From Tardiphaga sp. (GTDB lineage: Bacteria > Pseudomonadota > Alphaproteobacteria > Rhizobiales > Xanthobacteraceae): a DNA stretch of 7,201 nucleotides. The stretch is taken from contig JAQGJY010000436.1 in assembly GCA_028290325.1 (NCBI GenBank), positions 1-7,201 of the forward strand, in the 5' to 3' direction. Below are positions 1 through 6,601 of this stretch, piece by piece. The translations under genes were made by a program, and so were the position numbers. Below the pieces are notes generated by a model. It did no database searches. It saw only the letters and a list, made by a program, of their open reading frames with translations, and was not told the DNA's origin. Numbering within the stretch: the stretch's first letter is position 1; each line of letters starts with the position of its first letter.

Positions 1-1355
1 ACGTCAAGCGCGTTGACCGGACCGTTGCCTTCCGCCGCCGAGATCAATGTCTCGCCGGCGACATCGACCTTGACCACGGCCAGCGCCACCGTGACCGGCT
101 TGCCGCTGGCATTGTAGCGCTGCTCGGTATTGACGTCGAACTGCATGACGCGGAAAAAGTCCGGCACCTTGCCGAGCACGCGCCGCGCCAGCAGATCGAA
201 CGACGCATCGGCGGATTCATAGGCATAACCCAGCGCCTCGCGCTCCTTCATCTCCTCGACCAGTCGGGTCAGTTTCGGATCGGCTTTGTCGAACGCAATG
301 CCGGCGCGCTCCAGCTCCGCCATGACGTTGGACCGCCCGGCCTGATCGGACACCAGCACCTTGCGATGATTGCCGACGCTTTCCGGCGCGACGTGCTCGT
401 AGGTGTGCGGGTCTTTCATCACGGCCGAGGCATGGATGCCCGTTTTGGTCACGAAGGCGCTTTCGCCGACATAGGGCGCGTGGCGATCCGGCGCGCGGTT
501 CAAGATATCGTCGAGCGCGCGCGACACCTTTACCAGCGTGCCGAGCTTGTCTTGCGACACGCCGATCTCGAACGCGTCCGCGAATTCGCCTTTGAGCCGC
601 AATGTCGGGATCAGCGAACATAGATTGGCGTTGCCGCACCGCTCACCCAATCCATTGAGCGTGCCCTGGATCTGCCGCGCGCCGGCGCGCACCGCGGCGA
701 GCGAGTTGGCCACCGCCTGCTCGGTGTCGTTATGCGCGTGGATGCCGACGTGATCGCCGGGAATGTGCTTGACGACCTCACGCACGATCGCCTCGATTTC
801 GTGCGGCATGGTGCCGCCATTGGTATCGCACAGCACGACCCAGCGCGCGCCACTGTCATACGCCGCCTTGGCGCAGGACAACGCGAACGCGGAATCCTCC
901 TTGTAGCCGTCGAAGAAGTGCTCGCAGTCGAGCAACACCTCGCGGCCGGCGGCCTTCGCCGCCGCGACGCTGTCGCGGATCGAGGCGAGATTTTCCTCAT
1001 TCGTCGTCTCCAGCGCGACGCGGACCTGATAGGCGGAGGACTTGGCGACGAAGCAGATCGCGTCGGCTTTGGCGGCGAGCAACAAGGCCACGCCGGGATC
1101 GTTCGAGACGGAACGACCGGCGCGGCGCGTCATCCCGAAGGCGGTAAATTTCGCCTGACCGAAATCGGGTTTGGTGGCGAAGAAATCCGTGTCGGTCGGA
1201 TTGGCGCCGGGATAACCGCCCTCGATGTAATCGATCCCGAGTTCGTCGAGCATGCCGGCGATGATATGCTTGTCGTGCAGCGTGAAATCGACGCCATTGG
1301 TCTGCGCGCCATCGCGCAACGTGGTGTCGAACAGATACAGACGTTCTTTGCTCAT
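1..1355 (-). CDS. cimA: Citramalate synthase CimA, 3' end cut by the window edge
   Basis: This enzyme condenses pyruvate with acetyl-CoA to (R)-citramalate, the entry step of the threonine-independent route to 2-oxobutyrate and isoleucine, in the cytoplasm. The reading frame from ATG at 1355 stays open to the left edge, giving 451 residues. Family members have roughly 520-540, so most of the C-terminal regulatory region is missing. The N-terminus carries the DRE-TIM motif TTLRDGAQ (residues 11-18, with R14 and D15), then IEGGYPGANPTD (44-55). The metal-binding HAHND lies at 206-210 and GERCGNANL at 237-245. The TLRDGAQTNGVDF start and the IEGGYPGANPTD motif fit CimA better than the related LeuA (isopropylmalate synthase) or homocitrate synthase. 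The start codon overlaps the stop of the upstream acetyltransferase gene as ATGA, and an AGGA ribosome site sits 8 bases upstream, so the start is secure. Being last visible in a cysS-GNAT-cimA run, it is probably co-transcribed with them. Confidence 0.95.
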   Translation of the reverse strand, partial: MSKERLYLFDTTLRDGAQTNGVDFTLHDKHIIAGMLDELGIDYIEGGYPGANPTDTDFFATKPDFGQAKFTAFGMTRRAGRSVSNDPGVALLLAAKADAICFVAKSSAYQVRVALETTNEENLASIRDSVAAAKAAGREVLLDCEHFFDGYKEDSAFALSCAKAAYDSGARWVVLCDTNGGTMPHEIEAIVREVVKHIPGDHVGIHAHNDTEQAVANSLAAVRAGARQIQGTLNGLGERCGNANLCSLIPTLRLKGEFADAFEIGVSQDKLGTLVKVSRALDDILNRAPDRHAPYVGESAFVTKTGIHASAVMKDPHTYEHVAPESVGNHRKVLVSDQAGRSNVMAELERAGIAFDKADPKLTRLVEEMKEREALGYAYESADASFDLLARRVLGKVPDFFRVMQFDVNTEQRYNASGKPVTVALAVVKVDVAGETLISAAEGNGPVNALD

Positions 1356-1858
1356 GACGGCGTTCCTGGCGCTGAGGCCAGCGTCTTTTTCATCGTGGTG
1401 TTGGCCAGCCATTCGTCGCCGACCGTGACGGTGTTGCGTTGTGTCGCGACATAGCCGCGCTTCTTGAAAAACTCTTCGGCGGTGTCGCTGGCATCGACGC
1501 TCAGCGCCGTCGCGCCACGGGCGCCGGCGAGTTTTTCCAGCGCGTCGATCAGCAACGTGGCGACGCCACACCGGGTCATGCCGGGATGGACGTAAAGCAG
1601 ATCGATCTGGTCCGCGCCTTTCAGGGACGCGAAGCCGACCGGCGAATTCTGGACCGTCGCGACCAATGTGAGCTGGCCTTGCAGACGTTTGCCGAATGCG
1701 ATCTCGTCATCGACCATGGCGATCCACGCGGCCTGCTGCGCCTCGCTGTAATCCTCGGCCGTGAGTTCTTCGACGCTGGCCGCGAAGATCGCCGCCAGCA
1801 CGGCGACATCCTCCGGCAGCATCGGCCGTAACGCCGGCGCGGGTATGGCCTGGCCCAT
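1352..1858 (-). CDS. YafP-like GNAT family N-acetyltransferase
   Basis: A 168-residue single-domain GNAT protein, expected to move an acetyl group from acetyl-CoA to an unknown amine. The acetyl-CoA pyrophosphate-binding region (motif A) is IDLLYVHP (85-92) followed by TRCGVATLL (95-103). It keeps the R..G.A pattern of the Q/R-x-x-G-x-G/A loop, with cysteine where a basic residue is common. The later motif is VDASDTAEEFFKKRGY (121-136). The N-terminal LTAEDYSEAQQAAW (32-45), the VDAS segment and the DEW near residue 150 resemble the YafP type of E. coli as I recall it; the substrate cannot be inferred. An in-frame ATG at 1951 would extend the protein into cysS. ATG 1858 is preferred because AGGAG lies 7 bases upstream and the conserved domain begins soon after. 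It starts 40 bases after the cysS stop and overlaps cimA by 4 bases. Confidence 0.9.
   Translation of the reverse strand: MGQAIPAPALRPMLPEDVAVLAAIFAASVEELTAEDYSEAQQAAWIAMVDDEIAFGKRLQGQLTLVATVQNSPVGFASLKGADQIDLLYVHPGMTRCGVATLLIDALEKLAGARGATALSVDASDTAEEFFKKRGYVATQRNTVTVGDEWLANTTMKKTLASAPGTPS
1364..1367 (-). promoter_or_regulatory. Ribosome binding site of cimA, inside the acetyltransferase gene
   Basis: AGGA on the minus strand lies 8 bases before the cimA ATG at 1355, within the last codons of the GNAT gene. With the ATGA stop/start overlap at 1352-1355 this supports both the cimA start and translational coupling of the two genes. Confidence 0.7.
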
Positions 1859-1865
1859 TATTCGG

Positions 1866-1870
1866 CTCCT
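1866..1870 (-). promoter_or_regulatory. Ribosome binding site deciding the acetyltransferase start
   Basis: AGGAG on the minus strand lies 7 bases before ATG 1858, in the 40-base gap after the cysS stop. It is the strongest Shine-Dalgarno sequence in the window and favours ATG 1858 over the in-frame ATG at 1951, which lies inside cysS. Confidence 0.75.
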
Positions 1871-1898
1871 GCTGTCGGGCGCTGCGCGGGTTGCGGCA

Positions 1899-3326
1899 TC
1901 ATCGCGCGATCTCCCATGTGGTGACCGGCTTGCCGTCGGTGTCCTTGCCATCTTTCAACACCACGCCCATCGCCAGCAGCACGTCGCGGATGCGGTCGGA
2001 CTCCTTGAAGTCTTTATTCGCGCGCGCAGCGGTGCGCGATCCGATCAATTGCCTGATGTTGTCATCGAACAATTCATTGCCCGGCGCGCGCTGTTCCATG
2101 TCCGGCGAAATCCCGAGCAGCGACAGCGACGCGGCCAATTGCCTTGCGGCGTCCTGATCGGACGCCTCGTTGGCGCGGCGGTTGAGCCCATCCAGTTCGG
2201 CGATCGCGGCCGGCGTATTCATGTCGTCCGCAAGCCGTTCCAGAAAGGCCGGCGCGACATCGCCGCCCGCACGCGCGCCGAACTTCTCGACGGTCTGCCG
2301 GAAACGCGTCAGGCGCTTGCTCGATTCATCCAGCGCATCGACGGTCCAGTCGATCGGCGAGCGATAGTGCGTCTTGACCATCGCGAAACGCAGCACCGCG
2401 CCCGACCAGTTTCGGCCGCCGAAGCGTTTGCTTTCCAGCAACTCCCGGATCGTCACGAAATTGCCGAGGCTCTTGCTCATCTTCTCGCCTTCGACCTGCA
2501 AGAAGCCGTTATGCATCCAGTAATTCGCCATCACGGCGGTGTCGTGGGCGCAGCGCGACTGCGCGATCTCGTTTTCATGATGCGGAAAGATCAGATCGAG
2601 GCCGCCGCCGTGAATGTCGAAGGTCGTGCCGAGATAGGCTGCCGCCATCGCCGAGCATTCGATGTGCCAGCCCGGACGGCCGCGCCCCCACGGACTGTCC
2701 CAGCCGGGCTCGTTGTCCGACGATCCCTTCCACAGCACGAAGTCGCCGGGGTGTTTCTTGTGCGCGTCCACCGCGATGCGCGCGCCGGCCTGCTGCTCGT
2801 CGAGACGGCGGCCCGATAGCTTGCCGTAGTCCGGCATCGACTGGGTATCGAACAGCACCTCGCCTTCCGCGACATAAGCGTGGCCGCGTTCGATCAATTG
2901 GCCGATCAGCGTCACCATGTCGGTCTTGCCGTCGGCGCGCGGCAGCACGAAATCGGTCGCGCGCGGCTCGACGGTCGGCCGCAGGCAGCCGAGCGCGTCG
3001 ACGTCGGCGTGAAATTGCGCCTCGGTCTTTTCCGTCACTTTGCGGATCGCCTCATTGAGCGGCAAATGCGGGAAATCACGCAGCGCCCGATCGTTGATCT
3101 TGTCATCGACGTCGGTGATATTGCGGACGTAGGTGACGTGAGCCTCACCATAACGATGCCGCAGCAGTCGAAACAGGATGTCGAAGACGATCGCCGGTCG
3201 CGCGTTGCCGATATGGGCGAAGTCATAGACGGTCGGTCCACAGACATACATCCGCACCTTCGACGGATCGATCGGCGCGAAAACGCGCTTGTCCTTTGTC
3301 AGGGTATCGTAAAGTCGCAGGTCCAT
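1899..3326 (-). CDS. cysS: Cysteinyl-tRNA synthetase
   Basis: A 475-residue class I aminoacyl-tRNA synthetase that activates cysteine with ATP and loads it on tRNA-Cys in the cytoplasm. The length fits the family (about 460-500). The HIGH-type signature is HIGN at 38-41, after MYVCGPTVYD (27-36). The second ATP signature, KMSKS, is at 282-286. The four zinc ligands that give cysteine specificity can be placed as C29, C224 (in WHIECSAM), H249 and E253 (in PHHENEIAQS); the 25-residue C-to-H and 4-residue H-to-E spacings equal those of the E. coli enzyme. The C-terminal part forms the helical anticodon-binding region, with ANKDFKESDRIRDVL at 436-450. The ATG at 3326 has only a weak ribosome site (AAGG 12 bases upstream, or GGG 6 bases upstream). 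It heads the cysS-GNAT-cimA run and is divergent from the DUF2865 gene. Confidence 0.97.
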   Translation of the reverse strand: MDLRLYDTLTKDKRVFAPIDPSKVRMYVCGPTVYDFAHIGNARPAIVFDILFRLLRHRYGEAHVTYVRNITDVDDKINDRALRDFPHLPLNEAIRKVTEKTEAQFHADVDALGCLRPTVEPRATDFVLPRADGKTDMVTLIGQLIERGHAYVAEGEVLFDTQSMPDYGKLSGRRLDEQQAGARIAVDAHKKHPGDFVLWKGSSDNEPGWDSPWGRGRPGWHIECSAMAAAYLGTTFDIHGGGLDLIFPHHENEIAQSRCAHDTAVMANYWMHNGFLQVEGEKMSKSLGNFVTIRELLESKRFGGRNWSGAVLRFAMVKTHYRSPIDWTVDALDESSKRLTRFRQTVEKFGARAGGDVAPAFLERLADDMNTPAAIAELDGLNRRANEASDQDAARQLAASLSLLGISPDMEQRAPGNELFDDNIRQLIGSRTAARANKDFKESDRIRDVLLAMGVVLKDGKDTDGKPVTTWEIAR

Positions 3327-3369
3327 GGAAAACCCATCCCTTGCGGCCGGGCGTCCATTGATCTCGTGC

Positions 3370-3406
3370 GAGAAAAGACGGCCTCAGCCAGCGTCAAGCT
3401 AGCTTG
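3370..3406 (-). promoter_or_regulatory. Possible cysS promoter -35 overlapping a 12-base palindrome
   Basis: On the minus strand CTTGAC (3398-3393) matches the -35 hexamer typical of alphaproteobacterial housekeeping promoters. At a 17-base spacing the -10 position (3375-3370) reads TTTCTC, which is a poor match, so the promoter is only a candidate. It would place the RNA start about 35 bases before the cysS ATG. The -35 overlaps the perfect palindrome CAAGCTAGCTTG (3395-3406), which could bind a dimeric regulator or be chance. Confidence 0.25.
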
Positions 3407-3447
3407 TAATGCCCTGACAAATGATGTCGATGGCGAGGAAACCGTTC

Positions 3448-3537
3448 ATGGGAACCACCATGCGGCAGGCTCCGGCACGGCGTCAAGTGCGGCGGGTCGG
3501 CGCGGTTCGCCACATCAGCGCCGCCAAAACGACGTGA
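3448..3537 (+). CDS. Possible small basic ORF, 29 residues, speculative
   Basis: The frame reads MGTTMRQAPARRQVRRVGAV and then nine more residues to a TGA at 3535. It is rich in arginine and has no membrane segment or recognisable motif. The reason to list it is a Shine-Dalgarno-like GAGGA at 3435-3439, 8 bases before the ATG. The frame also extends upstream to ATG 3421 without such a site. Arginine-rich short frames are common by chance in GC-rich DNA, and it may equally be untranslated leader or spacer. I do not recognise the product. Confidence 0.15.
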   Translation: MGTTMRQAPARRQVRRVGAVRHISAAKTT

Positions 3538-3578
3538 CGATGCCCCGCGAAGCGGCTAAGTGAGACGCACATCGACCT

Positions 3579-3595
3579 TTCGCCATCGCGGCGAA
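3579..3595. repeat. Inverted repeat upstream of the DUF2865 gene
   Basis: TTCGCC and GGCGAA pair perfectly around a 5-base centre (ATCGC), with TCGA on both outer sides. It ends 38 bases before the DUF2865 start codon, so it could be an operator or a leader hairpin. A 6-base stem in GC-rich DNA can also be chance. Confidence 0.35.
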
Positions 3596-3618
3596 TCGAC
3601 GACGCCTCCCGAAATGAC

Positions 3619-3624
3619 GGTGAT
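3619..3624 (+). promoter_or_regulatory. Probable ribosome binding site of the DUF2865 gene
   Basis: GGTGAT, complementary to the 3' part of the 16S anti-Shine-Dalgarno sequence, lies 9 bases before ATG 3634. The in-frame ATGs at 3649 and 3652 have no comparable site, which favours the upstream start. Confidence 0.45.
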
Positions 3625-3633
3625 AGCCGGACG

Positions 3634-4842
3634 ATGCCGAGTTTTCCGATGATGTTTCGCCTGACGCTGCGTGGCGTGGCCCTGATCGGCGCCAGCTTGG
3701 GTGCGCAGGCGCTGGGCGTGCAGGCCCAGGCGCAGGGCGGCCCTCCGTTCCAGCAGCAGCAGCCGCAATATCAACAGCAGCAACAGCAGCAACCTGGCGG
3801 CGGCCAGGTAAGTCCTCCAGCCAACCCGATGTGCCAGCGGCTCGAAGCGCAACTGGCGACGGTCGATCGTGGCGGCGGCGATGCCGCCAAGGCCGAGCAG
3901 GTCCGCCGTTACGAAGACGCCGCATCCCGCCAGCAGGGCGAACTCGACCGGGTGTCGCAGCAGGCCAAACGGATGGGCTGCGATTCGTCCGGCTTCTTTT
4001 CGCTGTTCTCCGGCCAGAACGCGCAATGCGGCCCGGTCAACACGCAGATCCAGCAGATGCGCGGCAATCTCGATCAGATCACGACCAGCCTCGAACGGCT
4101 GCGCGGCGGCGGCCCCGGCAATGGCGAGCGTGACAATCAGCGCCGCTCGGTCTTGCTGGCCTTGGCGCAGAACAATTGCGGCCCGCAATACGCGGCGGCC
4201 GCGCGCAATGCGGGCGGTGGCGGCTTCTTCGACAACATATTCGGCAACAACGGTCCGGGCGCGCCGGGCGCCGCCGTGCCGGCCGAGCTTGGCCCGCCGT
4301 CCTCGACCTTTCGCACCGTCTGCGTGCGGAGCTGCGATGGTTTCTATTTCCCGATCTCTTTCGCGACCGTGCAGAGCCGGTTCGGCGACGACGAGAGAAC
4401 CTGCAAGAATCTCTGTCCGGCGTCCGAGGCCAATCTGTTCAGCTATCGCAATCCCGGCGAAGACATGAACCAGGCGGTGTCGATCTCCGGCCAGCCTTAT
4501 TCGTCGTCGCCGAATGCCTTCAAGTATCGTCAGGAATTCAATCCATCCTGCTCGTGCAAGGCAGCCGGCCAGACCTGGGCCGATGCGTTGAAGACGATCG
4601 ACGAGAAAGCGTCGATCGAACAGGGCGATATCATCGTCACCGAAGAACGCGCGAAGCGCATGTCGCAGCCGCAAACCAAGGGCGCGCCGGCGGCCAGGAA
4701 AGCCACGACGTCAGCGCCTGCCGCGGCGGCGGCCCCGGCGCCCGCGGTCGATCCCGCGGCGGCTGCATCCGATGCAGCGGCCGCGCCATCGGCGAACAAG
4801 CCGATCCGCTCGGTCGGGCCGACATTCATTCCAACGCGTTAG
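3634..4842 (+). CDS. Exported DUF2865 domain protein, glutamine- and cysteine-rich
   Basis: A 402-residue protein of unknown function, expected in the periplasm or at the cell envelope. Residues 1-33 form a Sec-type signal peptide: basic R9 and R13, a hydrophobic stretch near 14-28, and AQA (31-33) before a likely cleavage site. A glutamine tract (40-53) and a Pro/Gly-rich linker follow. Residues 65-160 look helical (CQRLEAQLATV, QGELDRVSQQAKRM), perhaps a coiled coil. The DUF2865 core is about 226-308: FRTVCVRSCDGFYFPISFAT, then CKNLCPASEANLFSYRNPGED (C257 and C261) and FNPSCSCK. The mature part has ten cysteines (67, 116, 132, 182, 230, 234, 257, 261, 306, 308), an even number that fits disulfides or paired metal sites. 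A Pro/Ala-rich linker (about 350-388) leads to a distinct C-terminus, IRSVGPTFIPTR. The family is found mainly in Bradyrhizobium and relatives. It stands alone on its strand, so neighbours give no functional clue. Confidence 0.9.
   Translation: MPSFPMMFRLTLRGVALIGASLGAQALGVQAQAQGGPPFQQQQPQYQQQQQQQPGGGQVSPPANPMCQRLEAQLATVDRGGGDAAKAEQVRRYEDAASRQQGELDRVSQQAKRMGCDSSGFFSLFSGQNAQCGPVNTQIQQMRGNLDQITTSLERLRGGGPGNGERDNQRRSVLLALAQNNCGPQYAAAARNAGGGGFFDNIFGNNGPGAPGAAVPAELGPPSSTFRTVCVRSCDGFYFPISFATVQSRFGDDERTCKNLCPASEANLFSYRNPGEDMNQAVSISGQPYSSSPNAFKYRQEFNPSCSCKAAGQTWADALKTIDEKASIEQGDIIVTEERAKRMSQPQTKGAPAARKATTSAPAAAAAPAPAVDPAAAASDAAAAPSANKPIRSVGPTFIPTR
3751..3792 (+). repeat. CAG/CAA trinucleotide tract coding for polyglutamine
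   Basis: Fourteen codons, twelve of them CAG or CAA and the others one proline and one tyrosine, encode residues 40-53 of the DUF2865 protein, directly after the signal peptide. Mixed CAG/CAA codons make the run imperfect, though runs of four CAG remain. It is likely a flexible exported linker. The antisense of this tract yields an artificial leucine-rich frame. Confidence 0.85.
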
Positions 4843-4852
4843 GCTCTGACTT

Positions 4853-6601
4853 CTATTCTTGAAACGTCTTGGAAGATGGCGTCGCCGTGGGTGCGACGAT
4901 GGCCGCGTTCGGCGCAGGCGGCACCCGCGCGAAATCGCGAAATTTATTCGTGATGGGGTAGCGCCGGTCGCGGCCGAAGCTTTTGCGCGTCACCTTGACG
5001 CCCGGCGCGGCCTGACGCCGTTTGTATTCGGCGATGTTGAGAAGCCGATCGATTCGGGCCACCGTTTCCCGTTCGAAACCAGCGGCGACGATATCGGCGA
5101 GCGGCTGCTCACGTTCGACAAGCCGCTCGAGAATGCCGTCGAGAATGTCGTACGGCGGCAGCGAGTCCTGGTCGGTCTGATTTTCGCGCAGCTCCGCCGT
5201 CGGCGGCCGCACGATGATGTTGACGGGAATGACCTCGCCGTCCGGACCCTGCGCGCCATCGGGCTTCCAGCGATTGCGCAACCGACACAGCCGGAACACT
5301 TCCGTCTTGTAGATGTCCTTGATCGGATTGAAGCCGCCATTCATGTCGCCGTACAGAGTGGCGTAGCCGACCGACATTTCAGACTTGTTGCCGGTGGTGA
5401 CGACCATCGCGCCGGTCTTGTTGGAAATCGCCATCAGCAGCGTGCCGCGCGTGCGCGCCTGCAGGTTTTCCTCGGTGATGTCGCGGGCAAGGCCCGCGAA
5501 GACCCCCGAGAGAATCTTCTCGAAGCCATTGACGGCGTCGGCGATCGGCAAAATCTCGTAGCGAAAGCCGAGCGCCCGCGCCAGCGTCGCCGCGTCGTCG
5601 AGCGACGCTTGCGCCGTGTACTTGAACGGCAGCATCACGCCACGCAGCCCCTCCGCGCCCAAGGCATCGACGGCGATCGCGGCGCATAAAGCCGAATCGA
5701 TGCCGCCCGAAATGCCCATCAGCACGCCGGGAAAACCGTTCTTGCGGACATAGTCGCGCAGACCGAGCACACAGGCCGCGTAGTCGCCCTTGTCACCGTC
5801 GAGGGCCGGCGCGATCGGGCCGTGACAGGTCCAGCCGTTCGCACTTTTCGTCAGCGTCAGCGTCAGGGTCTGCTCGGTGAAGGCCGTCATCTGGACGGCT
5901 AGGGAGCAATCGGCGTTCAGCACGAAGGACGCGCCATCGAACACCAGCTCGTCCTGTCCACCGATCTGATTCAGATAGACGAACGGCAGCTGGCTTTCGG
6001 TGACGCGCGCCACGGCCATCGACAGACGGATATCGCTCTTGTCGCGCGCATAGGGCGAGCCGTTCGGCACGATCAGGATTTCCGCGCCGGTCTCGACCAG
6101 CGTCTCGACGACGTTCTCGTAGTCGGCGGATTCTTCCATCCAGGTGTCTTCGCAGATCGGCACGCCGACACGCACACCGCGAATGGTCAGAGGCCCCGCC
6201 GCCGGTCCGCGCGCGAACACGCGCTTCTCGTCGAACACGCCGTAATTCGGCAAATTGGCCTTGAAACGCAAAGCCACGATGGCGCCATGATCGAGCAGCG
6301 CGCAGGCATTGTAGAGTTGGCCGTTCTCGACCCATGGCGTACCGATCAGCATCGCCGGGCCGCCATCGGCGGTGTCGCGCGCCAAGGCTTCGATTTCGGC
6401 GCGGCATGCGGCCTGGAAGGCCGGCTTCAAGACCAGGTCTTCCGGCGGATAACCGGCGATGAACAACTCCGGCAGCACCACAAGCGCGGCTTTGTCGGCC
6501 GCCGCGTGTGCGCGGGCCTTCCGCGCCAATGCGGCGTTGCCGGTGACGTCGCCAACGGTCGGATTGAGTTGCGCCAGCGTGATCGTGAATGTGTCGGTCA
6601 T
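4853..6601 (-). CDS. nadE: Glutamine-dependent NAD+ synthetase, two-domain
   Basis: A 582-residue cytoplasmic enzyme for the last step of NAD synthesis: ATP-dependent amidation of nicotinic acid adenine dinucleotide, using ammonia released from glutamine by its own N-terminal domain. The nitrilase-type glutaminase domain has the complete triad: E45 (in LPELF), K114 (in FKANLPNYG) and C150 (in PICEDTW). The synthetase domain begins near 270 with the PP-loop SGGIDS (298-303). It continues with TTGNKSEMSVGYATLYGD (402-419), RPPTAELRENQTDQ (465-478) and the C-terminal KVTRKSFGRDRRYP (536-549). An in-frame ATG at 6685 would add 28 arginine-rich residues. ATG 6601 is chosen because the family's conserved sequence starts almost at once (ITLAQLNPTVGD), although no strong ribosome site precedes it. 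The last 20 or so residues are a low-complexity Ala/Pro/Thr tail. It converges with the DUF2865 gene across 10 bases. Confidence 0.97.
   Translation of the reverse strand: MTDTFTITLAQLNPTVGDVTGNAALARKARAHAAADKAALVVLPELFIAGYPPEDLVLKPAFQAACRAEIEALARDTADGGPAMLIGTPWVENGQLYNACALLDHGAIVALRFKANLPNYGVFDEKRVFARGPAAGPLTIRGVRVGVPICEDTWMEESADYENVVETLVETGAEILIVPNGSPYARDKSDIRLSMAVARVTESQLPFVYLNQIGGQDELVFDGASFVLNADCSLAVQMTAFTEQTLTLTLTKSANGWTCHGPIAPALDGDKGDYAACVLGLRDYVRKNGFPGVLMGISGGIDSALCAAIAVDALGAEGLRGVMLPFKYTAQASLDDAATLARALGFRYEILPIADAVNGFEKILSGVFAGLARDITEENLQARTRGTLLMAISNKTGAMVVTTGNKSEMSVGYATLYGDMNGGFNPIKDIYKTEVFRLCRLRNRWKPDGAQGPDGEVIPVNIIVRPPTAELRENQTDQDSLPPYDILDGILERLVEREQPLADIVAAGFERETVARIDRLLNIAEYKRRQAAPGVKVTRKSFGRDRRYPITNKFRDFARVPPAPNAAIVAPTATPSSKTFQE

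Larger units (their letters stand above)
3327..3633. other. 307-base divergent intergenic region with several short dyads
   Basis: This region must hold the promoters of both cysS (leftward) and the DUF2865 gene (rightward). I see no RNA gene or terminator. It contains a perfect 12-base palindrome at 3395-3406, the dyad CATGG-N6-CCATG at 3447-3462, and TTCGCC-N5-GGCGAA at 3579-3595, flanked by TCGA on both sides (3572-3575 and 3596-3599). A 29-codon frame at 3448-3537 is listed separately. A plus-strand frame from inside cysS stays open until 3563, but it is a shadow frame without recognisable content. Confidence 0.7.

Noticed and set aside
732..1454. A 240-codon plus-strand frame opposite cimA
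   Set aside because: cimA reads without interruption on the minus strand with its metal-binding motifs; the plus frame is its mirror.
1859..1951. A longer acetyltransferase starting at ATG 1951 inside cysS
   Set aside because: The good AGGAG ribosome site belongs to ATG 1858, and the extra 31 residues are a shadow of the cysS 3' end.
1761..2819. A 352-codon plus-strand open frame opposite cysS
   Set aside because: cysS on the other strand has all its catalytic motifs; this frame is arginine/alanine-rich without any recognisable motif.
2880..3563. A plus-strand frame running out of cysS into the intergenic region
   Set aside because: Two thirds of it is antisense to cysS, it has no ribosome site and no motif, and its extension into the gap is explained by few stop codons at high GC.
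3556..4674. A 372-codon open frame on the minus strand, antisense to the DUF2865 gene
   Set aside because: Its leucine run is the reverse complement of the CAG/CAA glutamine tract and the rest is an Arg/Ala-rich shadow typical of GC-rich codon use. The plus frame has a signal peptide and the DUF2865 motifs.
4859..5689. A 276-codon plus-strand frame opposite nadE
   Set aside because: Shadow of nadE, which carries the PP-loop and the glutaminase triad on the minus strand.
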